From: Novosphingobium sp. 9
GTDB taxonomy: Bacteria; Pseudomonadota; Alphaproteobacteria; Sphingomonadales; Sphingomonadaceae
Reading direction: 5' to 3'
NCBI RefSeq assembly: GCF_025340265.1
Contig: NZ_CP022707.1
Location: forward strand, 2,108,501-2,172,500
DNA: 64,000 bases
Below are positions 51,652 through 60,879 of this stretch, one piece after another. The translations under genes and the position numbers were made by a program. Each line of letters opens with the position of its first letter. Within the stretch, counting starts at the first letter, position 1. The notes under the pieces were generated by a model, which ran no database searches, had not been told where the DNA came from, and worked only from the letters and a program-made list of their open reading frames with translations.

Positions 51652-51930
51652 TTAGCGAAAGTTGTCCGCGTACGCCTGAATCTTCAGACGGCGCGGCGGG
51701 GTTGCATGCACTTCAGCCTCGATACCGTACTTGTCGGCATAGGCCTTGGCCGCTTCCACATCCGGGAACTTGAGCTGGACCTGACGCTGCGTGTCCATCG
51801 AGCCAGCCCATCCCGTCAAAGGATCGGGCTTCTGCGCGTCTGCCGGCGCGAATTCGAGGATCCACTCGGCGAGAAGCGCTTTGCCAGACTGCATGGCGTT
51901 CTTGGGGCGCTGAAAGATGCGTGCACTCAT
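51652..51930 (-). CDS. NDUFS4-like accessory subunit of NADH:ubiquinone oxidoreductase
   Basis: The 92-residue protein fits the ETC complex I NDUFS4 family: ARIFQRPKNAMQSGKA at the start, WILEF, the DPLTGWAGSMDTQRQV core and AKAYADKYGIEAEV. In alphaproteobacteria and mitochondria it is a stabilising peripheral subunit of complex I at the membrane arm junction. The start has AAGGAAG at a good distance. It is not near the nuo genes, which is normal for this subunit. hrpB ends 45 bases beyond its start on the same strand. Confidence 0.9.
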   Translation of the reverse strand: MSARIFQRPKNAMQSGKALLAEWILEFAPADAQKPDPLTGWAGSMDTQRQVQLKFPDVEAAKAYADKYGIEAEVHATPPRRLKIQAYADNFR

Positions 51931-51975
51931 GACTGCTTCCTTGCCTCCGAATCGGCCTTCAAATCAAGGCGCAAA

Positions 51976-54444
51976 TCACCGCTTGCGCGTTGCCTCAAAC
52001 GCATTGCGCGTCTTTAGGCTGGGGTCTTCCGTCCATGGCTCGTCCGGCCAGCGATGCCGGGGATAGCGCCCCTTCATATCGCGCTGCACATCGCGCCACG
52101 ACCCCCGCCAGAATCCCGGCAGGTCTTTCGTCGACTGAATAGGGCGACCGGCAGGCGAGGTCAGCTTTAGCAGCAACGGCTGTTCCGGACGGCCAAATCC
52201 GGGATGGCGATCGAGACCAAACAGAGCCTGCGCGCGCACTTCGATACTGGGTCCGCCCTCGTCCTCGTAATCAATCGCATGCGTGCTACCTGCGGGGCTG
52301 GTGAACGAGGCAGGCGCAAGACGGTCAAGCGCCTGCTGCTCGTCCCATGTCATCCGGTTACGCAGCGCCTCGTACACAGCTCCGTTATCGAGCGAATCGA
52401 GACGCCGCCCCAGCAATGGTCCAAGCCACTCCTCCAGATCCTGCAGCAGCGCCGCTTCGCCCAGAGCCTCAACGCCAGCATATCGCGCTCGCTTGAGAAG
52501 TGTCAGCGCGGACTTTCCGAAAGGCACCAGGCCCAGGCCCTCGATGCGTATCCGTTCCAGCAAAAAGGCAGTGATGGCGGACGGCGACGGCGCAGGATCC
52601 GGACCACTTGCCAGCGTGATGGCCCCAAGCCGCCGCTCAAGCCGCGCCTCGACACGCTCGTCCTGCGCATTCCAGCGCAGCACCGAACGGCGCTGCACGT
52701 CAGTCGCAAGCCACTGCTCGGCCTCACCATCGTCGAGCGAAACGCCGGCAAGTATCCGCGCGCCCTTCGCCTGACCTTGCGCATCGCCGATGACAAGCCA
52801 TTCACGCGCGGCAAGTGGCGAGGCCGGATCGAGGACATAGCCACGCCCGCCGGCGGAAAGCCAATGCTCGCCTGCCACATCACGACGGCGCGCGACCATA
52901 TCGGGGCGCCCGAAAGCAAGAAGGATACCCAACGGGATATCATCCCGAACTTCGGGAACAGCGGGCGAAAGACCCGCTGCACGCCGCATCCATCCATCGG
53001 CGAGCTGGCGCGAAGCATCGGCACGAGACGAGCGATCGGAATTCCAGCGAGACAACCGCTGCGCCAGATCCTCGCTGCGCCCGCCAAGTCCGCGTTCCTG
53101 CAAGAGCATTGCCAGGCGCGCCGCCGTACGGCCAGCGCCTCGCTCTGTCGCACGAAGGATCATGGCCGCTTGCGAAGGCTCCATCGGCAGCGTTGCGACC
53201 TTGCGCCCGAACGCCGTGATCCGTCCCTCCGTATCCAGCGCTCCAAGTGCGAGAAGGCGCTCCCGTGCCACATCGAGCGATACCGACGGCGGCACATCCA
53301 GCCAAGCCATCGCCTGCGGATCCACTGTCCCCCACGAAGCCAGAGAGAGCGTAAGCGGCGCAAGGTCGCTGGTGACGATCTCCGGCGGGTCGAAGGCCGG
53401 TCGACCTGCATGAGCTGCTTCAGCCCATAACCGATAGGCTGTCCCCGCACCCTGGCGGGCGGCACGCCCTGCACGCTGCCCGGCAGATGCCTGGCTCGAT
53501 CGATGAGTAACAAGACGGGTCACACCTGCCGCGCGGTCAAACTCGGCCCGGCGACTTAGACCGCTGTCGACTACGACCGAAACCCCCTCCAGAGTCAGCG
53601 ACGTTTCAGCAATCGCCGTTGCCAGAACGATTCGCCGTCGACCTTCCAGATCTCTGCGGATTGCCTGACGCTGGGCTGCCGGATCGCACTGTCCATGTAG
53701 CGGAAGGATTACCGCCGAGGGCAGTCGCTCGCCAAGACGCTCCTTCGTTCGGTCGATTTCGCGAACCCCCGGAAGAAACGCAAGGATATCCCCGTCCTGC
53801 TCCCGCCATGCGGCAAGCACTGCCCTTGCCATCGCGTCCTCCACGCGCTCATCGGCAACGCTTCCCAGCCAACGGACTTCCAATGGCCAGGCGCGTCCCT
53901 CGCTTTCGATCAGCGGCGTATCTGGCCCCAGAAGATCGGCAAACCGGGCGCCATTGATGGTCGCGGACATCACCACAATCCGCAAATCCTCACGCAGTAC
54001 GGCTTGCGTTTCGATGGCCAGTGCCAGTCCCAGATCGCTGTCGAGATGCCGTTCATGAGCTTCATCGAACAGTACCGCGCTGATCCCGCCAAGTTCCGGG
54101 TCGGCAAGGATTGTGGCGACAAAAATCGCCTCCGTCATCACCATCACCCGCGTACGCGCCGAGCGGCGGGTATCGAGACGAGTCGCGTAGCCGATCGTCT
54201 CGCCCGCATTTTCTCCCAGTAGTTCGGCCATGCGCTCGGCAGCGGCACGGGCAGCGACTCTGCGTGGAGACAGCAAAATCACCGTTCCTTCGCACCAGGA
54301 TTCGCTCAGCAAAGCCGGTCCGACAGTCGTCGTCTTGCCTGCCCCTGGAGGTGCGATGAGTACTGCCGAATTCTGCCTGCGAAGAGCTGAAAGAAGTGCC
54401 GGCAGCACAGCGTGAACGGGAAGAGTTTGATCAACAGCGCTCAT
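51976..54444 (-). CDS. hrpB: ATP-dependent RNA helicase HrpB
   Basis: HrpB is a DEAH-box helicase of about 820 residues; here 822. From ATG 54444 the Walker A APPGAGKTT is at residues 31-39, DEAHERHLDSD gives motif II, VMSATING motif III, and [12 protein letters not shown] motif VI, with the HrpB-specific C-terminal domain ending in the WPDEPW region. The start ATG is preferred over 54480 since the helicase core begins soon after. Its cellular role is not well known in this group. Confidence 0.95.
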   Translation of the reverse strand: MSAVDQTLPVHAVLPALLSALRRQNSAVLIAPPGAGKTTTVGPALLSESWCEGTVILLSPRRVAARAAAERMAELLGENAGETIGYATRLDTRRSARTRVMVMTEAIFVATILADPELGGISAVLFDEAHERHLDSDLGLALAIETQAVLREDLRIVVMSATINGARFADLLGPDTPLIESEGRAWPLEVRWLGSVADERVEDAMARAVLAAWREQDGDILAFLPGVREIDRTKERLGERLPSAVILPLHGQCDPAAQRQAIRRDLEGRRRIVLATAIAETSLTLEGVSVVVDSGLSRRAEFDRAAGVTRLVTHRSSQASAGQRAGRAARQGAGTAYRLWAEAAHAGRPAFDPPEIVTSDLAPLTLSLASWGTVDPQAMAWLDVPPSVSLDVARERLLALGALDTEGRITAFGRKVATLPMEPSQAAMILRATERGAGRTAARLAMLLQERGLGGRSEDLAQRLSRWNSDRSSRADASRQLADGWMRRAAGLSPAVPEVRDDIPLGILLAFGRPDMVARRRDVAGEHWLSAGGRGYVLDPASPLAAREWLVIGDAQGQAKGARILAGVSLDDGEAEQWLATDVQRRSVLRWNAQDERVEARLERRLGAITLASGPDPAPSPSAITAFLLERIRIEGLGLVPFGKSALTLLKRARYAGVEALGEAALLQDLEEWLGPLLGRRLDSLDNGAVYEALRNRMTWDEQQALDRLAPASFTSPAGSTHAIDYEDEGGPSIEVRAQALFGLDRHPGFGRPEQPLLLKLTSPAGRPIQSTKDLPGFWRGSWRDVQRDMKGRYPRHRWPDEPWTEDPSLKTRNAFEATRKR

Positions 54445-54559
54445 GGCTTGCGCCCCATACCCTCTCGATGGGCAGTTCACAAATTGTCACCTGCGGCCAT
54501 GCCCGCCCGTTCCGAGAGACCCGCGTGCACTTTTTTTCAATGTTTGGTCGATAAACGCA

Positions 54560-56545
54560 ATGATCGTGTTCTTTCGACTTCTCACCTTTATGCGTCCGCG
54601 CGAGCACGTGATCCATCCCGCCGGCCAGCTCCCGCTGCCCGTTGCCCAGTTCCTGCGCCTGCGCGATCAAATTCCCTGGCTTTACGGGTTGCTGGCGACC
54701 AATTCCGTCATTCTGGCATATACGCACCGCGCAGTTGCCCCCACCACCCTGACAATCACCGTCCCGGCGGTTCTCATTCTGGCCACTCTGGTCCGCATGG
54801 CCATGTGGCTGACACCGATTCGTGCCGAAGATCTGGCCGTGGCAAAGGTCGAAGCGAAACTGCGCAGCGCCGTGGCAGTGGCCGTGGCGCTGGCCATCGG
54901 CTTCGTGACCTGGGCACTGGGACTGGACCAGTATGGCAACGCCTGGGAACACGGTCATGTCGCCATCTATGTGGCCGTTACCGTGCTTGGTTGCATCTTT
55001 TGCCTTAATTACCTACCGCTGGCTGCGACCTTGGTCGGCGTAACGGTAATCGGCACGTTTCTTGTTTATGCGCTACTCCAGCAGACCGAAATCCTGATCG
55101 CCATCGCGATCAACATCGGCCTTGTTGCAGCCATGATCCTAAAATTGCTGAACGATAGCTATCACGGCTTCGTCGATCTTGAACTCGCGCAACGTGACCT
55201 TCACCGCAAGCGGCGTCAGGCGCAGGCGCTCGGCACGGAAAATGCCCGCCTTGCCGAGACCGATGCTCTCACAGGCCTTCCCAATCGCCGTTTCTTTTTC
55301 GCCATGCTCGATTCGATGATCGAGCAGGCCAGCGCAGATCACAGCTTCTGCGTGGGGTTGATTGATCTGGATCGCTTCAAGCCAATCAACGACACGCACG
55401 GCCATGCGCAGGGTGACAGGCTTCTGCAGATCATCGGCGAACGACTGCAGTCTTCGCGTCCCGACGACGTGATCGTCGCCCGACTCGGCGGCGACGAGTT
55501 CGGACTGATCATCAACGGCGGCGCGGATAAAGCGGAAGCCATCGCAAATTCGCTGTGCACTGCGGTCCGTGCCCCGGTCCGCTTGGGCGATCTGGGAGTC
55601 TCGGTAGGATGCTCTGCCGGATTGGTCGTGTTTCCCCAAGCTGGAACGACAGCCCACGCGCTTTATGATCGTGCCGACTTTGCCCTCTATCACGCCAAGA
55701 ACCAGAAGCGCGGCCAATGTGTCCGCTTCTCCGGCGAACTGGAAAACCTGATCCGCACCGAACAGGCGCTGGAGGCTGCACTGCAAGGCGCCGATCTGCA
55801 AACGGAACTTCGGCTGGCATTTCAGCCGATCGTCTATACCGACACTCTCGAGGTGGTGAGCGTGGAGGGATTGGCCCGGTGGACATCCCCTCGCCTTGGC
55901 GTGGTTTCACCGGAACAGCTTATCCAGACCGCAGAGCGTGTTGGCCGCGCCCGCGAAGTGACGTTGACGCTGTTTGACAAGGCGCTGGTCTCGCTGGCCA
56001 GACTACCGGCGAACGTTCGCCTGTCGTTCAACCTTTCCGGCATCGATCTTGGCGATCCGGGAACGATCGAGGCGCTGCTCTCGCGCATCGGGCAGGAGCA
56101 TCACCTCGCGCATCGACTGGTGTTCGAGATCACGGAAAGTTCGCTCATCGCCGAGATCGAAGCCGCAGAGGTCGCCTTGCGTCGCCTGCGCGCAGTAGGC
56201 GCACAGATTGCGCTGGATGATTTTGGAACAGGCTATTCGAGCCTGTCATCGCTACACATGCTGCCGCTGGATATTGTCAAGATCGACCGCAGCTTCGCCA
56301 CCCGCCTGGACGAACCATCAGGACGCCGGTTGATCGCAGCCATCCGCAATCTTGCACGGGCGCTGTCCCTCGATTGTGTGATCGAGGGGATCGAGACAGA
56401 AAGCCAACTCATCGGCGCACGCCTTGGCGGCTTCACCCTCGCCCAAGGCTACTACATGCACCGGCCACTGGAAATGGCCGACATTCTGAGGCTGCTCGCC
56501 CCTGCGCCCACAGCCTCACCGCATCCCCGCAACCGGTTCGGCTAG
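54560..56545 (+). CDS. Membrane GGDEF-EAL cyclic di-GMP protein
   Basis: From ATG 54560 the product is 661 residues. Six hydrophobic segments fill residues 30-200, then GGDEF (TDALTGLPNRR, DLDRFKPIND, LGGDEFGLI), then EAL: SVEGLARW instead of [33 protein letters not shown] and GIETE. Cyclase and phosphodiesterase residues appear present, although the EAL motif is EGL. It may make or hydrolyse cyclic di-GMP depending on the signal to its membrane part. It is divergent from hrpB and convergent with the TonB-like gene. Confidence 0.9.
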   Translation: MIVFFRLLTFMRPREHVIHPAGQLPLPVAQFLRLRDQIPWLYGLLATNSVILAYTHRAVAPTTLTITVPAVLILATLVRMAMWLTPIRAEDLAVAKVEAKLRSAVAVAVALAIGFVTWALGLDQYGNAWEHGHVAIYVAVTVLGCIFCLNYLPLAATLVGVTVIGTFLVYALLQQTEILIAIAINIGLVAAMILKLLNDSYHGFVDLELAQRDLHRKRRQAQALGTENARLAETDALTGLPNRRFFFAMLDSMIEQASADHSFCVGLIDLDRFKPINDTHGHAQGDRLLQIIGERLQSSRPDDVIVARLGGDEFGLIINGGADKAEAIANSLCTAVRAPVRLGDLGVSVGCSAGLVVFPQAGTTAHALYDRADFALYHAKNQKRGQCVRFSGELENLIRTEQALEAALQGADLQTELRLAFQPIVYTDTLEVVSVEGLARWTSPRLGVVSPEQLIQTAERVGRAREVTLTLFDKALVSLARLPANVRLSFNLSGIDLGDPGTIEALLSRIGQEHHLAHRLVFEITESSLIAEIEAAEVALRRLRAVGAQIALDDFGTGYSSLSSLHMLPLDIVKIDRSFATRLDEPSGRRLIAAIRNLARALSLDCVIEGIETESQLIGARLGGFTLAQGYYMHRPLEMADILRLLAPAPTASPHPRNRFG

Positions 56546-56568
56546 ACCTCCGACGTCATAGCCGAAAC

Positions 56569-57341
56569 TTAATGAAGCCGCGTTCCGCTGGACGAATAGT
56601 CGATGCGAATCCGGACCCAGGCACCGACCTGTTCCTTGCCGTTGACGCGCGGCGGCCTCACCAGGAACTGCCACGAGGCGTCCAGAACGGCGCGACCATA
56701 GCCCGAACCTTGCGGCCCCTGCCCGATGATCTGGCAATTCTCGACATGAAAGTGCTCAACGGTCTGGCACGCGATCATGCCCCAGCCCGTACCCGGCGCC
56801 TTGGCCGGAACATACGTTGCCAGTTCGGCATTGGTTGGCTCGCGATACCATTCCGCATTATAGAGAATTTCGCCGCCAGGCCCTCGCCCGGACCATAGCT
56901 CGCGCCGCCACCGCTACTCTTGCTGGCAGAGGACGAGCCTCCTGCCTTGGGAAGGCCCGCAATATCGGCCGACGCGAAGTCCTGGCTCGACATCTTGATG
57001 AAGCTGAGCGGCGGCGGCTTGTCCGCCTTCACATCCGGCGTCGGCACCGGCGCCTGCGAAGGCGTCTTCTCGTGCGTGTTCTCGTGCTTCTTGACCTCCG
57101 GCTTGGTCTGCTTGGCGTTGGAGGCCTTTTCCTTGCTCTTCGACTTGTTCGTCTTGCCTGGAGCAATATCGAACGTCGTCGGATTGGACTGGTGGATCAG
57201 GTTGGGCACGACCGTGCCTCCCAGGATCGCCGCCAGCAGGACGAGCAGGATGATGGCCAGCGAAAGGGCCATGGAAATAGCGCGCTGTCGCGGTGAGCCG
57301 GGCTGATAGCCACGTGCGCCCGGTTCGGATTCGAGAAACAT
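56569..57341 (-). pseudogene. TonB-like energy transducer, interrupted by a 1-base frameshift
   Basis: The joined frames give about 257 residues. After a short cytoplasmic start comes one membrane span near residues 21-45 (MALSLAIILLVLLAAIL), then a lysine-, proline- and serine-rich periplasmic linker, and a C-terminal domain with NAEWYREPTNAEL and AVLDASWQFLVRPPRVNGK. This layout is that of TonB-like proteins with a divergent C-terminal domain. The frame breaks at GG 56879-56880; one extra G restores GPGGEILYNAEWY. Without it the protein ends in an arginine-rich false tail. The partner receptor is unknown. Confidence 0.7.
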
Positions 57342-57465
57342 TGCGGGCCTGATTATCCTCACGCACCGGACCGAACAATCCGGCCCGGACGATTTCGTCA
57401 CCACCGTTACACTTTTGCAAATGGTCGCAGATCGGCCCGCCAGCCCCCTTGCGACCATCGACCCG

Positions 57466-58481
57466 TCAGTAGCGGCGAGCTACCGCGAATTCGACGGCTT
57501 CGACCATCGCCGAACGGGCTTCGCCTGCCGGAAAACCGGCGATGGCATCGACCGCGCGCCGGGCATAAAGGCGAGCGCGTTCACGCGTTTCCTCGACGCA
57601 GCCGTGCCGGTTGATCAGCTCTACAGCATGGGCCAGATCGCTGTCCTCGGTGCGGAAACCGGCGATGGCTTCCTCCCAGAACTTGCGTTCCTCGGCATTG
57701 CCGCGCGCATAGGCGAGAATGACCGGGAGCGTCATCTTGCCCTCGCGGAAATCGTCACCCTTATCCTTGCCCGATTCGGTGACATCCGAATCGTAATCGA
57801 TGGCATCGTCGACAAGCTGGAAGGCGATGCCGAGATTGCGACCATAGGCATCGAGCGCCATTTCCTCGGCCTCGCTCTTTTCCGCGACGATGGCGGAAAT
57901 CCGCGTAGCGGCGGCGAACAGCGCTGCCGTCTTGGAACCGATGATGCCGAGATAATGCTCTTCGCTGGTGTCGATCCGGCGCTGCGCGGTCAGCTGATCG
58001 ACCTCGCCCTCGGCGATGATCGAGCTGGCCTTGGAAAAGACCTTGAGGACCTTTAGGCTGCCGTCCTCGACCATCAGCTCGAAAGCGCGGGTAAACAGGA
58101 AGTCGCCCACCAGCACCGTGGCCGGGTTGCCGAAGACGATGTTGGCAGCCGCCTTGCCGCGGCGCATATCCGAGCCGTCCACGACGTCATCGTGCAGCAG
58201 CGTTGCGGTATGGAGGAACTCCACCGCTGCTGCCAGCTTGTGATGGCGTGTCCCCTGATAGCCGCAAAGTTCCGCCGCTGCGACCATCAGCATCGGGCGC
58301 ATGCGCTTGCCTCCGCCCGAGATCAGATGCCCGGCAAGCGCCGGAATCAGCGGAATCTCGCTCTGCATGCGATCGAGAATCACGGCGTTGACGCTGTTCA
58401 TGCCCGGCGCGGTCAGCGCCAGCATGGGAGCGAGGGAGGGCTGCTGCCTGCGCGTCTGCAGGGGACGACATCTGCACTCAT
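57466..58481 (-). CDS. Polyprenyl diphosphate synthase (ubiquinone side chain), N-terminus broken by a 1-base frameshift
   Basis: This trans-prenyltransferase builds the long isoprenoid tail of ubiquinone. The core shows GGKRMRPML, the first aspartate-rich motif HDDVVDGSDMRRG, GDFLFTRAF, and the second motif DDAIDYDSD. The N-terminus seems broken: ATG 58481 opens MSADVVP, then the run GGGG 58461-58464 lacks one base, and one more gives MSADVVPLQTRRQQPSLAPM in frame with the core. Total length is then about 338 residues. If the sequence is right as given, translation must start at ATG 58425 (MLALTAPGMN). Octaprenyl or decaprenyl specificity cannot be told. Confidence 0.9.
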
Positions 58482-58589
58482 CGTCCCGCGCATTGCGCGT
58501 TGCAGCGCGACAACGCAAGAGCGAATGCTGCCGAATGTGGGTTTGGAGCGTCTGGAACGGGGGACAAAGCCGTGCTAGCGCTCGGCGCG

Positions 58590-58895
58590 ATGACACAGGA
58601 AGCCCAGACCACCGCTCCGGACCCGGTTCTCGCCGGCTATCGCGCCAGCATCGACAACATCGATGCGGCCCTGATTCACATGCTGGCAGAACGGTTTAGG
58701 ATCACCCAGGCGGTCGGCGCCTACAAGGCCGAGCACGACCTGCCCGCCTCCGATCCGGGCCGCGAGGAGCGCCAGATCGAGCGGCTTCGCGCCCTTGCCG
58801 AGGACGCCCATCTTGACCCGGACTTCGGTGAGAAGTTCCTGCGCTTCATCATCGACGAAGTGATCCGCCACCACGAACGCGCCAAGAACGCCTGA
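58590..58895 (+). CDS. Chorismate mutase (AroQ type)
   Basis: The 101-residue all-helical protein has the AroQ pattern: YRASIDNIDAALIHMLAERF with its arginine and the ITQAVGAYKAEHDLP helix with the active-site lysine, then the last helix FLRFIIDEVIRHHE. The enzyme turns chorismate into prephenate for phenylalanine and tyrosine. It is a free-standing domain, with no dehydratase or dehydrogenase fusion. It is divergent from the polyprenyl synthase gene with 108 bases between starts. Confidence 0.88.
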   Translation: MTQEAQTTAPDPVLAGYRASIDNIDAALIHMLAERFRITQAVGAYKAEHDLPASDPGREERQIERLRALAEDAHLDPDFGEKFLRFIIDEVIRHHERAKNA

Positions 58896-58964
58896 TAATT
58901 CAGGCAATTATATCGAAAAATCCCCGCAGAGCACTGAAACGGGCCAAGACGGGGTAAAAGCACC

Positions 58965-58997
58965 CTAAGCCGTACCTAAGACGTATCTAGGGTGTAC
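58965..58997. repeat. Three tandem 11-base repeats between convergent genes
   Basis: CTAAGCCGTAC (58965-58975), CTAAGACGTAT (58976-58986) and CTAGGGTGTAC (58987-58997) follow one another without gaps. The unit CTARG-N-YGTAY is kept in all three. The block lies between the convergent stops of the chorismate mutase gene and the 67-residue gene, away from any start. An outer CACCCTA/TAGGGTG inverted repeat also spans it. Confidence 0.7.
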
Positions 58998-59061
58998 CGA
59001 GGGGCGGCCAGCCATCGCATAGTGCGACGCTGCCGCCCTTCCCGGCAAATTCAGTGACCGA

Positions 59062-59265
59062 TCACTGTTCGATCAGCGCTTCGAGCCGCGTCTTGAGCGC
59101 CTGAATGCGCACCGCAGCCTCGTTGAACGTGGCCACGTCATCCCGGCTGCCGCTGCCGCGTGCTTCGTCTGCCGCTTCGGCATAACCTTCCAGATCGACT
59201 TCCAGCGCATCGACCAGCATCTCGATCTCGTCGGCGGTCAGCGACAGCTTGATCTGCTCGCTCAT
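59062..59265 (-). CDS. Small conserved hypothetical protein
   Basis: From ATG 59265 the product is 67 residues, acidic and fully helical by composition (MSEQIKLSLTADEIEMLVDALEVD), with no membrane span. AAGGA lies 10 bases before the ATG; the longer frame upstream is not credible. It looks like a small coiled-coil or two-helix protein. No function is recognised. It is convergent with the chorismate mutase gene. Confidence 0.65.
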   Translation of the reverse strand: MSEQIKLSLTADEIEMLVDALEVDLEGYAEAADEARGSGSRDDVATFNEAAVRIQALKTRLEALIEQ

Positions 59266-59402
59266 GTTCCAAAATTCCTTCTGCTCGTTGTGGGGCCGGT
59301 CCCTGTCAGAAGAGACCCCGTCAGAGGGGCCGCCTGCCAAGACCGGCGCGGTCGTGCAATGGGCGATGCGATCATAATCCCCCGATGCCTCGAAGGGCAG
59401 TC

Positions 59403-59441
59403 TTGAAATACGGGCTCGAAATACGGCCTCGAACTACGATC
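59403..59441. repeat. Three tandem 13-base repeats just after the histidine kinase gene
   Basis: TTGAAATACGGGC (59403-59415), TCGAAATACGGCC (59416-59428) and TCGAACTACGATC (59429-59441) are consecutive. They end 2 bases before the stop codon of the kinase gene on the complement, so they lie in its 3' untranslated region. Confidence 0.7.
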
Positions 59442-59443
59442 GG

Positions 59444-60847
59444 CTACTGCGCCGCGCGCGGCAGCTTGAGCTTGACCAGCAGACCGCCCAGATCCTCGCT
59501 TTCGTCGAGTTCGGCATCGCCGTCATAGATCCGCACCACATCGCGCACGATGGCAAGCCCCAGCCCCGTGCCGGGCTTGCCGGTGTCGAGCCGCGCGCCG
59601 CGATCGAAGATGCGATGCCGCTCGGCCTCGGGAATGCCCATGCCGTCATCCTCGATCCAGATCTCGCACAAGGACGAGCCGGGCACAGCATCGACCGTCA
59701 CGAACACGCTGCCGCCGCCGTACTTCGCGGCATTCTCGATCAGGTTGCCGAGAATTTCCTCAAGGTCCTGCTTTTCCAGCGCAACCGAAACGTCGTGATT
59801 GCCGTCGAGATCGAATCGCGTCTCTTCATAGAGACGCTCGACCGCGCGCAAGACCGCCTCCACGCTGGACCATACCGGTGTGCGCGAAAGCCCTGCCGCG
59901 CGGCGACCGACCGCACGGGCGCGCGCCAGATGGTGATCGACATGCCGCCGCATCGCCGCACCTTCGCGCAGCACCGTTTCCGCCAGATCGGGCGCCTGCG
60001 CACTGGCGGCGTTGTTGAGCACCGTCAGCGGCGTCTTGAGCGCGTGGGCCAGATTGCCCGCATGCGTGCGCGCTTCCTCAGCCTGCCGGTCGGTATGCGC
60101 CATCAGCATGTTGAGTTCGTGCACCAGCGGCTCGACCTCCTTGGGAAGCGGCGCGTCGAGGCGGGCCGAACCGGTGGTGCGCATCGCCTGAATCGCGCGA
60201 CGGACATGACGTAGCGGGAACAGACCGTACCACGTCTGCATGCCCGCCATCAGCAGCAGGCCGACGCCCAGCGCGACGAAGGAATAGATCAGGATCGCGC
60301 GGACCGGCTTGATCTGCGCATCGAGTTCGGTGCGGCTGGCCGCGACCGTGAACATCCACTTGGCATCGCTGCCGGGCAGCACGACCGCGCGCTCCATCAC
60401 CCGCAGCGGCTCGCCGGGAAACTGCTTGGAATTGTAGGTGTGCAACTGCGTGTCGTAGTCTCCCGCCGGAACGTCGAGACTGCGATCCCACAGCGAACGC
60501 GAGGGAACGTCCTCATGCCCCGCCGCGCGCACCTGCCAGTAGAGGCCGCTGTTGGGTTCGAGGAAACGCTGATCGACCAGCGGACGGATGAAGAACACCT
60601 CGCCATCGGGGCCGATTTCCGCCGAACCGATCATGCCGGTGAGCATGTAGCCCAGCTGATCGTCGAAATTGCGCGTCAGCAGCCCGGTCAGCGTATGGTT
60701 GAGCGCGACACCGCCCAGCAGCAGCAGGATCGAGATCCACCCCGCCGCGATCAGCATCATGCGCCGGGCAAGCGAGCCGGTGCGTGCGGTTTTCACCGCC
60801 GCAGTCCGGCCCGTGCCGTCAGGTTCCTGGGCGTCGCCCTTGCGCAT
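59444..60847 (-). CDS. Two-component sensor histidine kinase
   Basis: The 467-residue protein has two membrane spans, about residues 31-52 and 193-211, framing a 140-residue periplasmic sensor domain. A HAMP-like linker leads to the phosphoacceptor histidine in NLAHALKTPL (His268) and an HATPase domain with the N box NLIENAAKYG, EDDGMGIP and GTGLGLAIV. The layout resembles PhoQ-type kinases. It is 32 bases downstream of the response regulator gene, same strand, so the two form one system. The signal is unknown; PhoQ-like sensing of cations is only a possibility. Confidence 0.93.
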   Translation of the reverse strand: MRKGDAQEPDGTGRTAAVKTARTGSLARRMMLIAAGWISILLLLGGVALNHTLTGLLTRNFDDQLGYMLTGMIGSAEIGPDGEVFFIRPLVDQRFLEPNSGLYWQVRAAGHEDVPSRSLWDRSLDVPAGDYDTQLHTYNSKQFPGEPLRVMERAVVLPGSDAKWMFTVAASRTELDAQIKPVRAILIYSFVALGVGLLLMAGMQTWYGLFPLRHVRRAIQAMRTTGSARLDAPLPKEVEPLVHELNMLMAHTDRQAEEARTHAGNLAHALKTPLTVLNNAASAQAPDLAETVLREGAAMRRHVDHHLARARAVGRRAAGLSRTPVWSSVEAVLRAVERLYEETRFDLDGNHDVSVALEKQDLEEILGNLIENAAKYGGGSVFVTVDAVPGSSLCEIWIEDDGMGIPEAERHRIFDRGARLDTGKPGTGLGLAIVRDVVRIYDGDAELDESEDLGGLLVKLKLPRAAQ

Positions 60848-60879
60848 TGCGGTCTACCCGGCGTCTCGCAGTCACGCGA

